From NCBI RefSeq assembly GCF_049860565.1, contig NZ_CP172056.1, positions 3,968,001 to 4,032,000 on the forward strand: a DNA stretch of 64,000 bases, in the 5' to 3' direction. A program made the translations under genes and the position numbers. The notes under the pieces are model-generated. The model was not told where the DNA came from and did not search any database. It saw only the letters and a list, made by a program, of their open reading frames with translations. Origin of the DNA: Desulfitobacterium_A nosdiversum (lineage in GTDB: Bacteria; Bacillota; Desulfitobacteriia; Desulfitobacteriales; Desulfitobacteriaceae). Shown one piece after another: positions 1 to 8,205 of this stretch (position 1 is its first letter; each line of letters begins with the position of its first letter).

Positions 1-901
1 TGGCACGATCCAACTCCTGAATCATGAGTTGAAAATATTCCTTGTAATTTTGGCTTTCCATTTTTTTAGACAGGACTTGCAAGAATCCCCTAACCGTTGT
101 TAAGGGGTTCCGAACCTCATGCCCCATCCCTGCAGCCATTTCACCAACTAGATTTAAGCGTTCGAGCCGGGCCGCGTCTTTTTCATATTTTTTATATTCT
201 GTTAAATCAATACTTAGGCAAATAAACTCATATTTCCTAATCTCAAAAATAGGAAGGATGATAAATAGAATAGTCCGATTATTTCCCTGCTTATCGCAGC
301 AGAGCCACTCCCTAGGTTTAATTTTAATCCCTTGTATTAATTCCTTAAAATTATTAAGAATGATTTTGAAGCTTTCTTGATCAAACATCAACTGATCTAA
401 AGACTTTTCGAAAACCTCGGCAGAACTCCATCCGAAGATCTCTTCGGAGGCCCGATTCAAATAAAGAACTTTACCATTCTGATCACAGATTTGAATTCCT
501 ATGTTAGCAATCCGATCAAAAATAGTTTTTAAGCGCTTCTGCTCTCCCAATAAATCCTTCATTTTCTGTTCTAATAATTTTATTCGATTGAATTCCATTT
601 CCCCATAGATCTCCAAACCACTTTTTGCATAATCAAGCGCTGCGTTAACCTTTTCCGCTGTTTTAGACTCTTCGTTAATAGTCTGACCAAGAATCAGCAT
701 TGCAATTGTGTCTCCTCCTATGCTAATCGGAGCACGCGCAGTTGTAATTCCATGGCTGCAACTTCTTTTCCATCCAGCCGTTAAGATAAAATTCCCCTCT
801 AAATCAATAATTGCAGAGGGAATACCCGTTAATCGAAAAAACTTCAGCATTAATTCTTTTATCTTCGGCTGGTCAAAAAGCTCAATAAACGTGTATTTCA
901 T
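1..901 (-). CDS. PocR/PAS sensor histidine kinase (3' end cut by window edge)
   Basis: Membrane-free two-component sensor kinase; only the N-terminal 300 residues lie in the window. My translation from ATG at 901 (preceded by a GGGGG ribosome site) starts with a PocR-like ligand domain (LFDQPKIKELMLKFFRLTG, later APISIGGDTIAMLILGQ), then a PAS domain (IANIGIQICDQNGKVLYLNR), then the HisKA H-box GHEVRNPLTTVRGFLQ. The ATPase domain is off the edge. The PocR part looks shortened: the loop between AGWKRSCS and HGITTARAPI lacks the Cys-containing stretch usual in the family. The H-box closely matches that of the kinase at 15973-17493. Signal and partner regulator are unknown; similar kinases often feed the sporulation phosphorelay. 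Confidence 0.85.
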   Translation of the reverse strand, partial: MKYTFIELFDQPKIKELMLKFFRLTGIPSAIIDLEGNFILTAGWKRSCSHGITTARAPISIGGDTIAMLILGQTINEESKTAEKVNAALDYAKSGLEIYGEMEFNRIKLLEQKMKDLLGEQKRLKTIFDRIANIGIQICDQNGKVLYLNRASEEIFGWSSAEVFEKSLDQLMFDQESFKIILNNFKELIQGIKIKPREWLCCDKQGNNRTILFIILPIFEIRKYEFICLSIDLTEYKKYEKDAARLERLNLVGEMAAGMGHEVRNPLTTVRGFLQVLSKKMESQNYKEYFQLMIQELDRA

Positions 902-951
902 ATTTCCCCCTGCTTTCTGACTATGTGATCTTAGCAAATGGTATAATTCGC

Positions 952-990
952 CATAAATTCCAAAAATCCTTTGCATTTTTGGAATTTATG
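952..990. promoter_or_regulatory. Perfect 15-bp inverted repeat upstream of the kinase
   Basis: CATAAATTCCAAAAA (952-966) and its exact complement (976-990) flank a 9-base spacer. It lies about 50 bases upstream of the kinase start and upstream of the small gene at 1079. It has no T-run of its own, so an operator is more likely than a terminator. The protein that would bind it is unknown. Confidence 0.5.
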
Positions 991-1078
991 TTGCTGTTTT
1001 TACATAAGATTCATTTTCCTTCCATACTATAAAAGAAACCCATTTATCGAGGAATATATCAACTGAGGATGTGAGAAA

Positions 1079-1207
1079 ATGAAAAAAACCGGAGAAATTC
1101 AAAAAAAGCCAATTAGCAGTGACAGTGCCAAATATGAATCCAGAAGTGTAAGCTTTAAGCAAGATCAAAAAAAGAAGACCGATTCAAAGATCTTAGAACA
1201 ATCTTAA
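1079..1207 (+). CDS. Small lysine-rich hypothetical protein (42 aa)
   Basis: A 42-codon reading frame starts at ATG 1079 with a GAGG ribosome site ten bases upstream and ends at TAA 1205-1207, just before a strong terminator. The product is very hydrophilic (about 26% Lys/Arg, many Ser and Gln, no Cys, no membrane segment), beginning MKKTGEIQKKPISSD. I do not recognise a family. A start site, a tidy terminator and a gene-free surrounding support a real small gene; small basic proteins of this kind are often spore-associated, but nothing here proves that. Confidence 0.45.
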   Translation: MKKTGEIQKKPISSDSAKYESRSVSFKQDQKKKTDSKILEQS

Positions 1208-1223
1208 GGTTCATATGTATTCA

Positions 1224-1278
1224 AAAAGGAAGTGCACTATCACGATTTAATTCGCTATAACTGCACTTCCTTTTTTTA
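1224..1278. terminator. Bidirectional intrinsic terminator
   Basis: AAGGAAGTGCA (1226-1236) pairs exactly with TGCACTTCCTT (1262-1272), with an A-run on one side and T-run on the other. It serves both the small gene at 1079 and the convergent gene ending at 1276. Confidence 0.8.
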
Positions 1279-1569
1279 TAGGCTCGTAAATAACCAATAA
1301 TATTCCAATAAGAGAAGAATGATATTAACCCCGGCTGCAATACTCAAATTTTTCATCCAGCGGTTAGGAAGTCGTAATTGATAAAAAACGATATTAAAGA
1401 ATAAAATTAAAACGGATGAAATTCCCCAGCGAATATATAATTCACTCTGTGTTACCCAAAGACTAATAAACCAGATCACAGGCAAATAGATAAATATGGA
1501 TATAAAGCTAAGAATAAGATATCCGATAAAACGACGATACTCGTTTAAATCCGTTTTCTTTTCTGTCAT
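1276..1569 (-). CDS. Small integral membrane protein, unknown function
   Basis: 97 residues with three predicted membrane segments (about residues 12-36, 46-64, 73-95) after a short charged N-terminus (MTEKKTDLNEYRR). The start at 1569 has a good AGGAGGAGAG ribosome site. I do not recognise a family. It is divergent from the VTT protein gene at 1682, with about 110 bases between them for both promoters. The product should sit in the cytoplasmic membrane. Confidence 0.7.
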   Translation of the reverse strand: MTEKKTDLNEYRRFIGYLILSFISIFIYLPVIWFISLWVTQSELYIRWGISSVLILFFNIVFYQLRLPNRWMKNLSIAAGVNIILLLLEYYWLFTSL

Positions 1570-1681
1570 CCTCTCTCCTCCTTTATTTCATTATAAACTA
1601 AATTCTCGGAATTCCTTATTTCTTTTATTTATCAAATGGCTATACTAAAGTTACTAAACTAAAATAGAGTGAGGTCATATT

Positions 1682-2332
1682 TTGAAAGATCAAAAGCTGA
1701 ATAAGAAAAACTATATAGTATTATTCTTAATCATGGTTATTTTTACCGTGTTAATTGTTCTTTTCTTTTATCTTGACCGTGAAAATAGGCTCTCTTCCTT
1801 AATTCAAAATTGGGGACTTAGGGGTATTTTTCTCTCCCTTCTTCTCATGACCGCTTTGTGCATGACTCCCATACCTTCTGAAGGGCTCGTTATTCTCCTT
1901 CTGAAGGTATTTGGAATTTTTGCAGGTACACTCTATGCTTGGATAGGTTCTATTCTAAGTTCACTCATTATCTTCTATCTAGCTCGTTATTTTGGTAAAA
2001 GTTTCTTTCAAAAACTGATTACTCCCCAACGTTTTGAAACCGTAGATCATTGGATTCGTGAGAAAGGCTCCTTGGGTTTACTAATCGCCCGGCTTCTTCC
2101 CATCCCCGCTTTTGCCGTGAACTACATTGCAGGAGTGATGCCCTCTGTTAAACTATGGCCCTATATTTGGACCGCAGCTTTATCAATTATCCCTTACTAT
2201 ATCGGAACAGCTCTCGTTTATGTCGGGATAGTTCAATCCACCTGGATTTGGTTGGCTATCGGCGGTATAGCCATTCTTGCCTTTTGGGGAATTAGCTATT
2301 CATTGAATAAAAAAAGTAAAGAAGGGGGATAA
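1682..2332 (+). CDS. VTT-domain (TVP38/TMEM64, DedA-like) membrane protein
   Basis: 216-residue polytopic protein of the SNARE-associated/VTT family, members of which are implicated in lipid flipping or transport across the membrane. Visible family features are an N-terminal membrane helix (residues 10-30), the conserved block GLLIARLLPIPAFAVNYIAG around residue 140 and several further hydrophobic helices. The start is TTG at 1682 with a GTGAGG ribosome site; no ATG is better placed. The stop is followed three bases later by the next start, so it forms an operon with the interrupted gene at 2336. Its specific substrate cannot be told from sequence. Confidence 0.85.
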   Translation: MKDQKLNKKNYIVLFLIMVIFTVLIVLFFYLDRENRLSSLIQNWGLRGIFLSLLLMTALCMTPIPSEGLVILLLKVFGIFAGTLYAWIGSILSSLIIFYLARYFGKSFFQKLITPQRFETVDHWIREKGSLGLLIARLLPIPAFAVNYIAGVMPSVKLWPYIWTAALSIIPYYIGTALVYVGIVQSTWIWLAIGGIAILAFWGISYSLNKKSKEGG

Positions 2333-2335
2333 ACG

Positions 2336-2704
2336 ATGTCGGCACTTCATGATTATTTAAGAACTTGTTTGGCTGACAGAACCAAAGCGAACTTATTATT
2401 GAAAGGTCAGCCGCCTCAATTTATCGAAGGGAATATCAAGTCTTTTAATAATGACTTTCTTTGGATAGAGCCGGATAAACAGATTAGCTTGAACGAAATT
2501 ATCGGATTTCCCGAAAATGCAATATGACGTCAACAACTATGGCGGCAAGTTTTGCGGTCAGGGAGTAAGATTATTCTTCAGGGGGAATGCGGAACCTATT
2601 ATTCATTTTCCGAGGAAAAACGTTTTAAAATACTTCAAGCATACTTTGATCAAACATTAGTTGCAATAGGCGATTATATTTTGATTACTGGGGAATCCGC
2701 TTGA
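2336..2704 (+). pseudogene. Hypothetical gene interrupted by an in-frame TGA
   Basis: ATG 2336 follows an AAGGGGGAT ribosome site and opens a frame that stops at TGA 2525-2527 after 63 codons (ends GFPENAI). The same frame then stays open for 58 more codons with protein-like composition (KIILQGECGTYYSFSEEKRF, ending ILITGESA) to TGA 2702-2704, directly before a terminator. The simplest reading is a 122-residue gene with one nonsense mutation or a sequencing error. I do not recognise the family; the N-terminal part (SALHDYLRTCLADRTKANLL) looks like a small soluble protein. It is translationally adjacent to the VTT gene. Selenocysteine is unlikely since no strong hairpin follows the TGA. Confidence 0.6.
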
Positions 2705-2713
2705 CTCATCATG

Positions 2714-2752
2714 AAAGCCTGCGTCACTTATTCGTGATGCAGGCTTTTCTTG
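2714..2752 (+). terminator. Intrinsic terminator of the VTT operon
   Basis: AAGCCTGCGTCAC (2715-2727) pairs with GTGATGCAGGCTT (2734-2746) with one mismatch, followed by TTCTTGT. It ends the 1682-2704 operon and faces the convergent cooS gene. Confidence 0.8.
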
Positions 2753-2771
2753 TACTGCAAATTTTTATAAT

Positions 2772-4697
2772 TTATCGTAGGCCTAAGCCTTTACGCTTTG
2801 CCATAATATGAGCTTCAATACTATTAGCTACTTCGACAGGATCATCTCCCAAAGCAATTTTTCCACCTGTTAAACCCTCGACATCTTCAGTTAGAAGTTT
2901 AACAAGCTGTGGTCCGCCTGTCACAAAGGGAGTCGGAGATAGGTGCGTATAAGCTCCGAAGGCGACTGCGAATACCCCATCAATCGTCGCTTTTTGTTCC
3001 ATCCATTCAGGTGCAGTTACAGCAATCGGTAATTGGGGTACATCTACATCCAGATGATCCGCAAGTGCGCTGACCAACATTGAAATTCGTCCTGTATCTG
3101 TACACGTACCAAAGCTCAATACAGGCGGAATCTTCAGAGCACTGCATACTTCCTTTAAACCAGGTCCAGCCATATTAATACTTTCAAGGTTACAGAGTCC
3201 GGCTACCTCTAAGCTATGATTTCCGCAGCCGCCGGCAACAACCAAAATATCCTTCTTGATGAGTTCTTTTGTTAAATTCACTGTATTCCAGTCGTGGGGG
3301 CCATTCCGTAGAGTTGAGCAGTTTGCCAAAGCAACAACGCCTTTAATTTTACCTGCAGCTATCACTTCAACCAATGGATCGAGCTTATTGCCTAAGGCAC
3401 CCAACACCGCCTCTGTTGAGAAACCCGCGATCGCCTTTGTTATTGTTTGCGGAACCATAGGTTTAATTTTACCTTTTCTTTTTGTAAAGTTATCAATTCC
3501 CAGATCAATCAAGGTATCAACCATCTGATCAACCTTTGAAGGATCATAGGGAATCTTATGTTGCAGTCCGGGGATATCGATGATCGTACTAATCGAAACT
3601 AGGGTAGCTTGGTACTTTTCCGCATACATATCGATCGATGGGGGCGAGCAGTTTTCTTCCATTGCCAGGACATCAACTGTACCTGTTGCAAGAAGCGGTT
3701 CAATCGCCAACCAGTTGCCCATAAGCCCTACAAATACTTCGTCCATTGCATAACGTTGCAGGAGTTCCTGCCCCGTCTCAATTGAACCTACAACTCTTAA
3801 TCCTTTAGCTCCGGCGTCTTTAGCCTTCTGTTGTACTTCCGAAGAATGCGCTTTTTCAATCATTGCCGCACCAGCCCAGGGTTGATGCCCGTTAAAGACA
3901 ATGTTGACATATTCCGGATCCATAATTCCCAGATCAACATTAACCTCATGCGGCTGCGGCGTTCCAAATAGTATATCCTGAACCATCTCAAGGCCGATTT
4001 GCGAGTTATATATAGTAGCCAAACCCAGGCGAAGCGCTTTTGTTGCAAGTGAAACGTAATTTCCATCGACATTGGTTAAACAGCTGGCGACACAATTTTG
4101 TTCTTCATGCATTGTTCCTGCAGGATAGAGATTCAAATTCCGCCATACTTCTTTTCGTTTTTTAGGAGCAAAAGCTTCAACCATAAGATTAGGTTCTTCG
4201 GTACCTATTCTTTGCTGGTTTTCAAGCAGGTCTGCTAATTGAACTGCCATTTTATTGGCTTCCTGATTCGTATTTATCCCGAGTTTCTCGCACATCCACT
4301 TGAGCTTATTGACATCCTTAATCTTAAACGGCGTTTTTCCTTCTGCAGTTGCCTTCAGTGTACGATAGGCTTCATAAGCGTGATGGCTGTATGTTCCCGC
4401 ACCCATAATATTTTGATGGAGCAATTTTCTCATCGCCATGGCATCTGGACCAATGCCGCAAACGCCTCGGTCCTGCTCCCCTTTTTCGTTGATTCGGCAA
4501 GGCCCTTGGGAACATTGTTGACAGCTCAATCCTTGCAAGCAAAACTTGCAGCGTATTTTCTCTTGAGCTGCATAACGATCAAAAACATTAGACATCCCAT
4601 CTTCTCGAATGCGGACCAACATCTTTTCAACGGAATCATGATAACTGACACGACCTTCCGTTTTTTCCAAGACAGTTTCAGGCATTTGCACACTCAT
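2772..4697 (-). CDS. cooS: CooS-family protein with hybrid-cluster-like active site
   Basis: 641 residues, the usual length of the nickel CO dehydrogenase catalytic subunit. The N-terminal cysteines (C50, C53, C59, C62, C67, C80) match the D- and B-cluster region. Active-site ligands are mostly present: H271 (GHQPW), C350, C460 (NCSTLRNG), C491 (GGCGNH), C532 (GTCTD) and the catalytic Lys K569 (APEWMEQKA). The cysteine of the usual G-x-C-C-T-G-N-E motif is Glu here (GSIETGQE, E307). In Carboxydothermus, the deviant CooS-V also lacks one canonical cysteine, carries an Fe-S-O hybrid cluster and does not oxidise CO. No cooC or cooF is nearby, so true CO dehydrogenase activity is doubtful; a redox or NO/hydroxylamine role is possible. 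Confidence 0.93.
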   Translation of the reverse strand: MSVQMPETVLEKTEGRVSYHDSVEKMLVRIREDGMSNVFDRYAAQEKIRCKFCLQGLSCQQCSQGPCRINEKGEQDRGVCGIGPDAMAMRKLLHQNIMGAGTYSHHAYEAYRTLKATAEGKTPFKIKDVNKLKWMCEKLGINTNQEANKMAVQLADLLENQQRIGTEEPNLMVEAFAPKKRKEVWRNLNLYPAGTMHEEQNCVASCLTNVDGNYVSLATKALRLGLATIYNSQIGLEMVQDILFGTPQPHEVNVDLGIMDPEYVNIVFNGHQPWAGAAMIEKAHSSEVQQKAKDAGAKGLRVVGSIETGQELLQRYAMDEVFVGLMGNWLAIEPLLATGTVDVLAMEENCSPPSIDMYAEKYQATLVSISTIIDIPGLQHKIPYDPSKVDQMVDTLIDLGIDNFTKRKGKIKPMVPQTITKAIAGFSTEAVLGALGNKLDPLVEVIAAGKIKGVVALANCSTLRNGPHDWNTVNLTKELIKKDILVVAGGCGNHSLEVAGLCNLESINMAGPGLKEVCSALKIPPVLSFGTCTDTGRISMLVSALADHLDVDVPQLPIAVTAPEWMEQKATIDGVFAVAFGAYTHLSPTPFVTGGPQLVKLLTEDVEGLTGGKIALGDDPVEVANSIEAHIMAKRKGLGLR

Positions 4698-4797
4698 CCT
4701 CTCATGTTTAGATCTACCTAAAAAGTGTGCCGCATCTTAAAAAAAGTATGTACCTATTGAATATTTAACTTGAACATTTTACGTACTATTTCATGAA

Positions 4798-4817
4798 TTT
4801 TGTATACTTATACAAAA
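4798..4817. promoter_or_regulatory. 20-bp perfect palindrome between cooS and putP
   Basis: TTTTGTATA (4798-4806) and TATACAAAA (4809-4817) are exact complements around a two-base centre. It lies about 100 bases upstream of both divergent genes. A GntR-type or similar dimeric regulator could bind such a site; I cannot name the regulator. Confidence 0.55.
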
Positions 4818-4859
4818 CTATGTTTAGAAAACGAAAAGCTTATGTTACTATATTGATAA

Positions 4860-4873
4860 GTGACTATTGTCAC
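4860..4873. promoter_or_regulatory. CRP/FNR-like half-site pair upstream of putP
   Basis: GTGAC-TATT-GTCAC is a perfect inverted repeat and reads as GTGA-N6-TCAC, the core spacing of CRP/FNR-family sites. It lies about 50 bases upstream of the putP start. The link to a CRP-type regulator is inference from spacing only. Confidence 0.4.
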
Positions 4874-4922
4874 GAGTAAAGCCTTAGGACCAACTTGAAT
4901 AATTATTTGAGGAGGAGAATAC

Positions 4923-6371
4923 GTGGTTGCATTATCTATTGTCTTTTATATGGTTGGCATGCTGTTCATCGGCTACTATTCCTATAAAAGAACCTCTAAC
5001 CTTTCAGATTACATGCTTGGAGGACGAAGCCTAGGTCCAGCGGTCACAGCCTTAAGTGCCGGAGCTTCTGACATGAGCGGCTGGCTGATGATGGGTTTAC
5101 CCGGGGCAATGTTTGCACAAGGACTCAGCTCAGGCTGGATTGCCATCGGACTAACCCTTGGCGCTTATGCCAACTGGCTTTATGTTGCTCCACGGTTGCG
5201 TTCTTACACTGAAGTTGCCCAAGATTCCATTACAGTCCCAGAATATCTCGGGAATCGTTTTCATGACCAATCCCATATTCTCCAATTAATTTCCGGAATC
5301 GTTATTATTATTTTCTTTACCTTCTATGTATCCTCAGGTATAGTCTCGGGGGCTGTACTTTTTCAAACAACCTTCCAAATGAACTATCATGCAGGATTAT
5401 GGCTTATCACCAGTGTTATCGTTGCTTACACCCTCTTTGGCGGTTTTCTTGCCGTTAGTCTCACAGACTTCGTACAGGGATTGATCATGGTTATCGCTCT
5501 GATTATGGTACCAGTTGTCACGGTTATTCACAGCGGTGGACTCTCCTCCTCGTTCGATACCATACATTCCATCAATCCTGCACTTCTCGATATTTTTAAA
5601 GGAACGAGTGTAGCCGGCATAATTTCCTTATTTGCCTGGGGCCTAGGATACTTTGGTCAACCTCATATTATCGTTCGCTTTATGGCTATTAAATCAGTTC
5701 AAGAAGTAAAAAGAGCCCGGAAAATCGCCATGACCTGGATGATCTTTTCTGTTGTCGGCGCAATGTTTACAGGGTTGATTGGAATAGCTTATTTCCATCA
5801 GCAGGGAATCAATTTAGCCAACCCGGAAACTGTATTTATTCAGCTCGGAAGGATTCTCTTCCATCCACTCCTTACCGGATTCTTGCTTGCTGCCATCCTT
5901 GCTGCGATTATGAGCACTATTTCTTCTCAACTTCTGGTTACTTCAAGTTCACTGACACAAGATATTTATAAACTCCTCTTCCGTCGAGCTGCGGGTGAAA
6001 AAGAGCTTTTAATTGTCAGCCGCTTATCTGTTTTAGCAGTTGCCTTGATTGCAAGCGCTCTGGCTTGGACTCAAAATGATACTATTCTAAATCTTGTTGG
6101 TTATGCCTGGGCTGGTTTCGGTTCTTCCTTCGGCCCCGCCATTTTCTTAAGCCTATACTGGAAACGGATGACGAAATGGGGCGCATTTGCAGGAATGGTC
6201 GTCGGCGCAGCCACGGTTATTATCTGGGGTTCAATTCCTTATCTAAAAGCTGCGCTTTACGAAATGATCCCAGGATTTATCCTTAGTGTAATCGCAATTA
6301 TTCTGGTTAGTCTTATGACTTCCAAACCTTCAGCTGATATTGAAGCTGAATTCTCAAAAGCTACAGAATAA
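4923..6371 (+). CDS. putP: Sodium/proline symporter
   Basis: 482-residue sodium:solute symporter of the PutP type that imports proline with Na+. Thirteen or so membrane helices are evident. Family features include SDYMLGGRSLGP near the start, SAGASDMSGWLMMGLPGA around residues 44-61 and ATISSQLLVTSSSLTQD-like sequence near residue 340 (here IMSTISSQLLVTSSSLTQD). The start is GTG 4923 with a GAGGAGGAG ribosome site. The gene is monocistronic, ending at a terminator. In peptide- and amino-acid-using anaerobes such carriers also supply osmoprotectant. Proline as substrate is by family; close relatives may carry other solutes. Confidence 0.9.
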   Translation: MVALSIVFYMVGMLFIGYYSYKRTSNLSDYMLGGRSLGPAVTALSAGASDMSGWLMMGLPGAMFAQGLSSGWIAIGLTLGAYANWLYVAPRLRSYTEVAQDSITVPEYLGNRFHDQSHILQLISGIVIIIFFTFYVSSGIVSGAVLFQTTFQMNYHAGLWLITSVIVAYTLFGGFLAVSLTDFVQGLIMVIALIMVPVVTVIHSGGLSSSFDTIHSINPALLDIFKGTSVAGIISLFAWGLGYFGQPHIIVRFMAIKSVQEVKRARKIAMTWMIFSVVGAMFTGLIGIAYFHQQGINLANPETVFIQLGRILFHPLLTGFLLAAILAAIMSTISSQLLVTSSSLTQDIYKLLFRRAAGEKELLIVSRLSVLAVALIASALAWTQNDTILNLVGYAWAGFGSSFGPAIFLSLYWKRMTKWGAFAGMVVGAATVIIWGSIPYLKAALYEMIPGFILSVIAIILVSLMTSKPSADIEAEFSKATE

Positions 6372-6393
6372 CTAAACGTCAAAGGTATAAATT

Positions 6394-6438
6394 AAGGGAT
6401 GAAGCTGAACATTGGTTCAACTTCATCCCTTTTTTATT
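6394..6438 (+). terminator. Intrinsic terminator after putP
   Basis: AAGGGATGAAG (6394-6404) pairs with CTTCATCCCTT, followed by a run of T. The hairpin is symmetrical enough to serve the convergent DUF350 gene as well. Confidence 0.85.
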
Positions 6439-6446
6439 ATTATCGC

Positions 6447-6872
6447 CTAATAACTGATCAGCGCAGCCATTAAGATTCCTGTCGTTAAACTTAAGCAGAA
6501 AGAAAAAATGGCTGCTCCGACATTACCATTGGGAATTTCTTTTCGAATTGAGATTCCTGGGGTCAAAAGTTCAAAGAGATAATAAACTGCAATTAGGAAG
6601 AGGGTTCCTGTTAAGCCCCAAACGATGAGATCCCATAGGCTTACCGAATGATAAATAGCTGATGCAAGCAGGAAGGCAATCCCAATTACTTTTCCGCCCA
6701 AATCTAAAGCGACTGCTTTGGACGCTGCAACCTTCTGTGGATCCTCTAAAACATCTCCGTCAAACATGATCTTGAATTCCTGATAAGGTGTAGTTAGCGT
6801 AAATAGAAATACTGCAAAAGCCATCAGCGGCAAAGTAATCCCTAAGTATTTCAAAAAATTAAATAAGAGCAT
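6447..6872 (-). CDS. DUF350 (UPF0719/YjfL-like) membrane protein
   Basis: 141 residues with four membrane helices; the second half of the family repeat is visible as EIPNGNVGAAIFSFCLSLTT, in which the GN-x-A motif is typical of DUF350. It is the last gene of an operon with a glutathionylspermidine-synthase-like ligase, a Gly/Ser-rich anchored protein and a conserved unknown. In enterobacteria DUF350 and the same ligase family also sit together (yjfL, yjfC), so they likely act in one process at the membrane. That process is not established. Confidence 0.85.
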   Translation of the reverse strand: MLLFNFLKYLGITLPLMAFAVFLFTLTTPYQEFKIMFDGDVLEDPQKVAASKAVALDLGGKVIGIAFLLASAIYHSVSLWDLIVWGLTGTLFLIAVYYLFELLTPGISIRKEIPNGNVGAAIFSFCLSLTTGILMAALISY

Positions 6873-6942
6873 ATGCTTACCTCATCCTCCTCATTATATT
6901 TCTCAGCTAACTTAACTACTAGGTTTAAAATTTCATTGAGGT

Positions 6943-8184
6943 CTATCCTGCCTTATACCCCGAAGGCAAAAAGCAGGATAAATTACCCGTAATACGTTCC
7001 CCTATTCTCGCGCTTATTGCCCCTGCCTTCCCGTCAATGAGAAAAGAGCCCCAGAGCAATCGTCCTTTATAGGGGCCCGTGACCGTCATGCTTTCGACTT
7101 CCTCCATCTCCGCAAACTTTTGGTAGATCATCGGTTGTTCCCAGTAAAATTCATCTTTGTCTTTCTCGATAACCGACCCGTCCGCATGAAAAATACTCAC
7201 TGCTCCGCCTTCCCTTCCATAAATAGGCTTTGCAACAAACGCCTCTTGACCAAGAAACGGATTTTCTAAATAAGTAGGAAGCATATACCGCTCAATGATG
7301 CCTCGTTCGTGTTCGGTAAAAAAACCTTTTGTTTCATACAGACCCCAGATTAAAGCTTGCAGCGCTTTGGTCTGTGCAATAAAGGCGGCTGGCGGATTGA
7401 TAATTGCCAATTTTCTGCGGGCAATCAAATCCAGAACATGTTCCCCTGTTGGATAGCCATCTTCATCCTTCTCTTCCGCCAGTTTTTCAAGGGCATGAAG
7501 CCTATACCAAACATCGACTTTTCGGGTTCCTCCCTCGCTTAACGCATAAAGCTCATCATTATGTACTCGAAGATTCTCGAGGGGAACAAATTCACCGGGC
7601 AGTCCGGACATCTTCAATAAATACTGAACTGTTCCTTTATCTTCTTCATGCCAATCTAAAGCACTGAAAATAATATTATTCGTTTCATATCCTAGCTCAT
7701 GATAGCGGTTAACAATCTTTTGGAAAGCAGACGAAAACTCGTGTTCTAATCCTTGATTAGGATCTCCAGCTCCAAAAAAATCACACGCTTTGCCGTTCGC
7801 ATAGAAGGCTTCCACGACACTTGTTGGGGTATCTGCATTAAACTCCAGCATTTTAATACCCCAAGGTGTGACTGCAAAATCAAATCTACCGATCAAAGTT
7901 GGGATTTCTGGTATTATAGGAAGCCTTACTGCAGAAAACGCAGCTTGGGGGAGCCCTAGCATTTCCAGCAAATTATCCGGGCTTTGTTGAACCATAACTA
8001 CGGTTTTGGCATAGATTTTCCCCAGCTCTTCGGTAGCATAAGCAATTTCTTGTCGAAACTCAGGAGTAATATAATGAATCTCTGCTAAGCCATACTCGTT
8101 TCCGTCGATCCAGTCCCAGGAGAACACCTCACGAATTGACCCGTATAACTGCTCTCGGACCTCCGAGTAATTCCCCTTATGCAC
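6943..8184 (-). CDS. Glutathionylspermidine synthase-like ATP-grasp ligase
   Basis: 413 residues of the glutathionylspermidine synthase C-terminal-domain family (YgiC/YjfC), ATP-grasp enzymes that join an amine to a carboxylate. Visible motifs are the nucleotide/Mg-binding block LEFNADTPTSVVEAF (near residue 115) and the C-terminal AKPIYGREGGAVSIF (near residue 315). The amidase domain of E. coli Gss is absent, as in YgiC. The start is GTG 8184 with a GGAG ribosome site. Firmicutes of this kind rarely make glutathione, so the true acceptor and donor are unknown; a peptidoglycan- or polyamine-related ligation is possible. Confidence 0.85.
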   Translation of the reverse strand: MHKGNYSEVREQLYGSIREVFSWDWIDGNEYGLAEIHYITPEFRQEIAYATEELGKIYAKTVVMVQQSPDNLLEMLGLPQAAFSAVRLPIIPEIPTLIGRFDFAVTPWGIKMLEFNADTPTSVVEAFYANGKACDFFGAGDPNQGLEHEFSSAFQKIVNRYHELGYETNNIIFSALDWHEEDKGTVQYLLKMSGLPGEFVPLENLRVHNDELYALSEGGTRKVDVWYRLHALEKLAEEKDEDGYPTGEHVLDLIARRKLAIINPPAAFIAQTKALQALIWGLYETKGFFTEHERGIIERYMLPTYLENPFLGQEAFVAKPIYGREGGAVSIFHADGSVIEKDKDEFYWEQPMIYQKFAEMEEVESMTVTGPYKGRLLWGSFLIDGKAGAISARIGERITGNLSCFLPSGYKAG

Positions 8185-8205
8185 GGTTAACCTTTCTCCT
8201 TCCTA

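Noticed and set aside
708..920. Plus-strand frame of 70 codons
   Set aside because: It is the antisense of the PocR kinase, which has clear domain motifs and a ribosome site.
2525..2527. TGA as selenocysteine codon
   Set aside because: No strong hairpin follows within the required distance and the protein is not a known selenoprotein type.
4239..4721. Plus-strand frame of 160 codons opposite cooS
   Set aside because: Shadow of cooS; no ribosome site and no family resemblance, while cooS is unambiguous.
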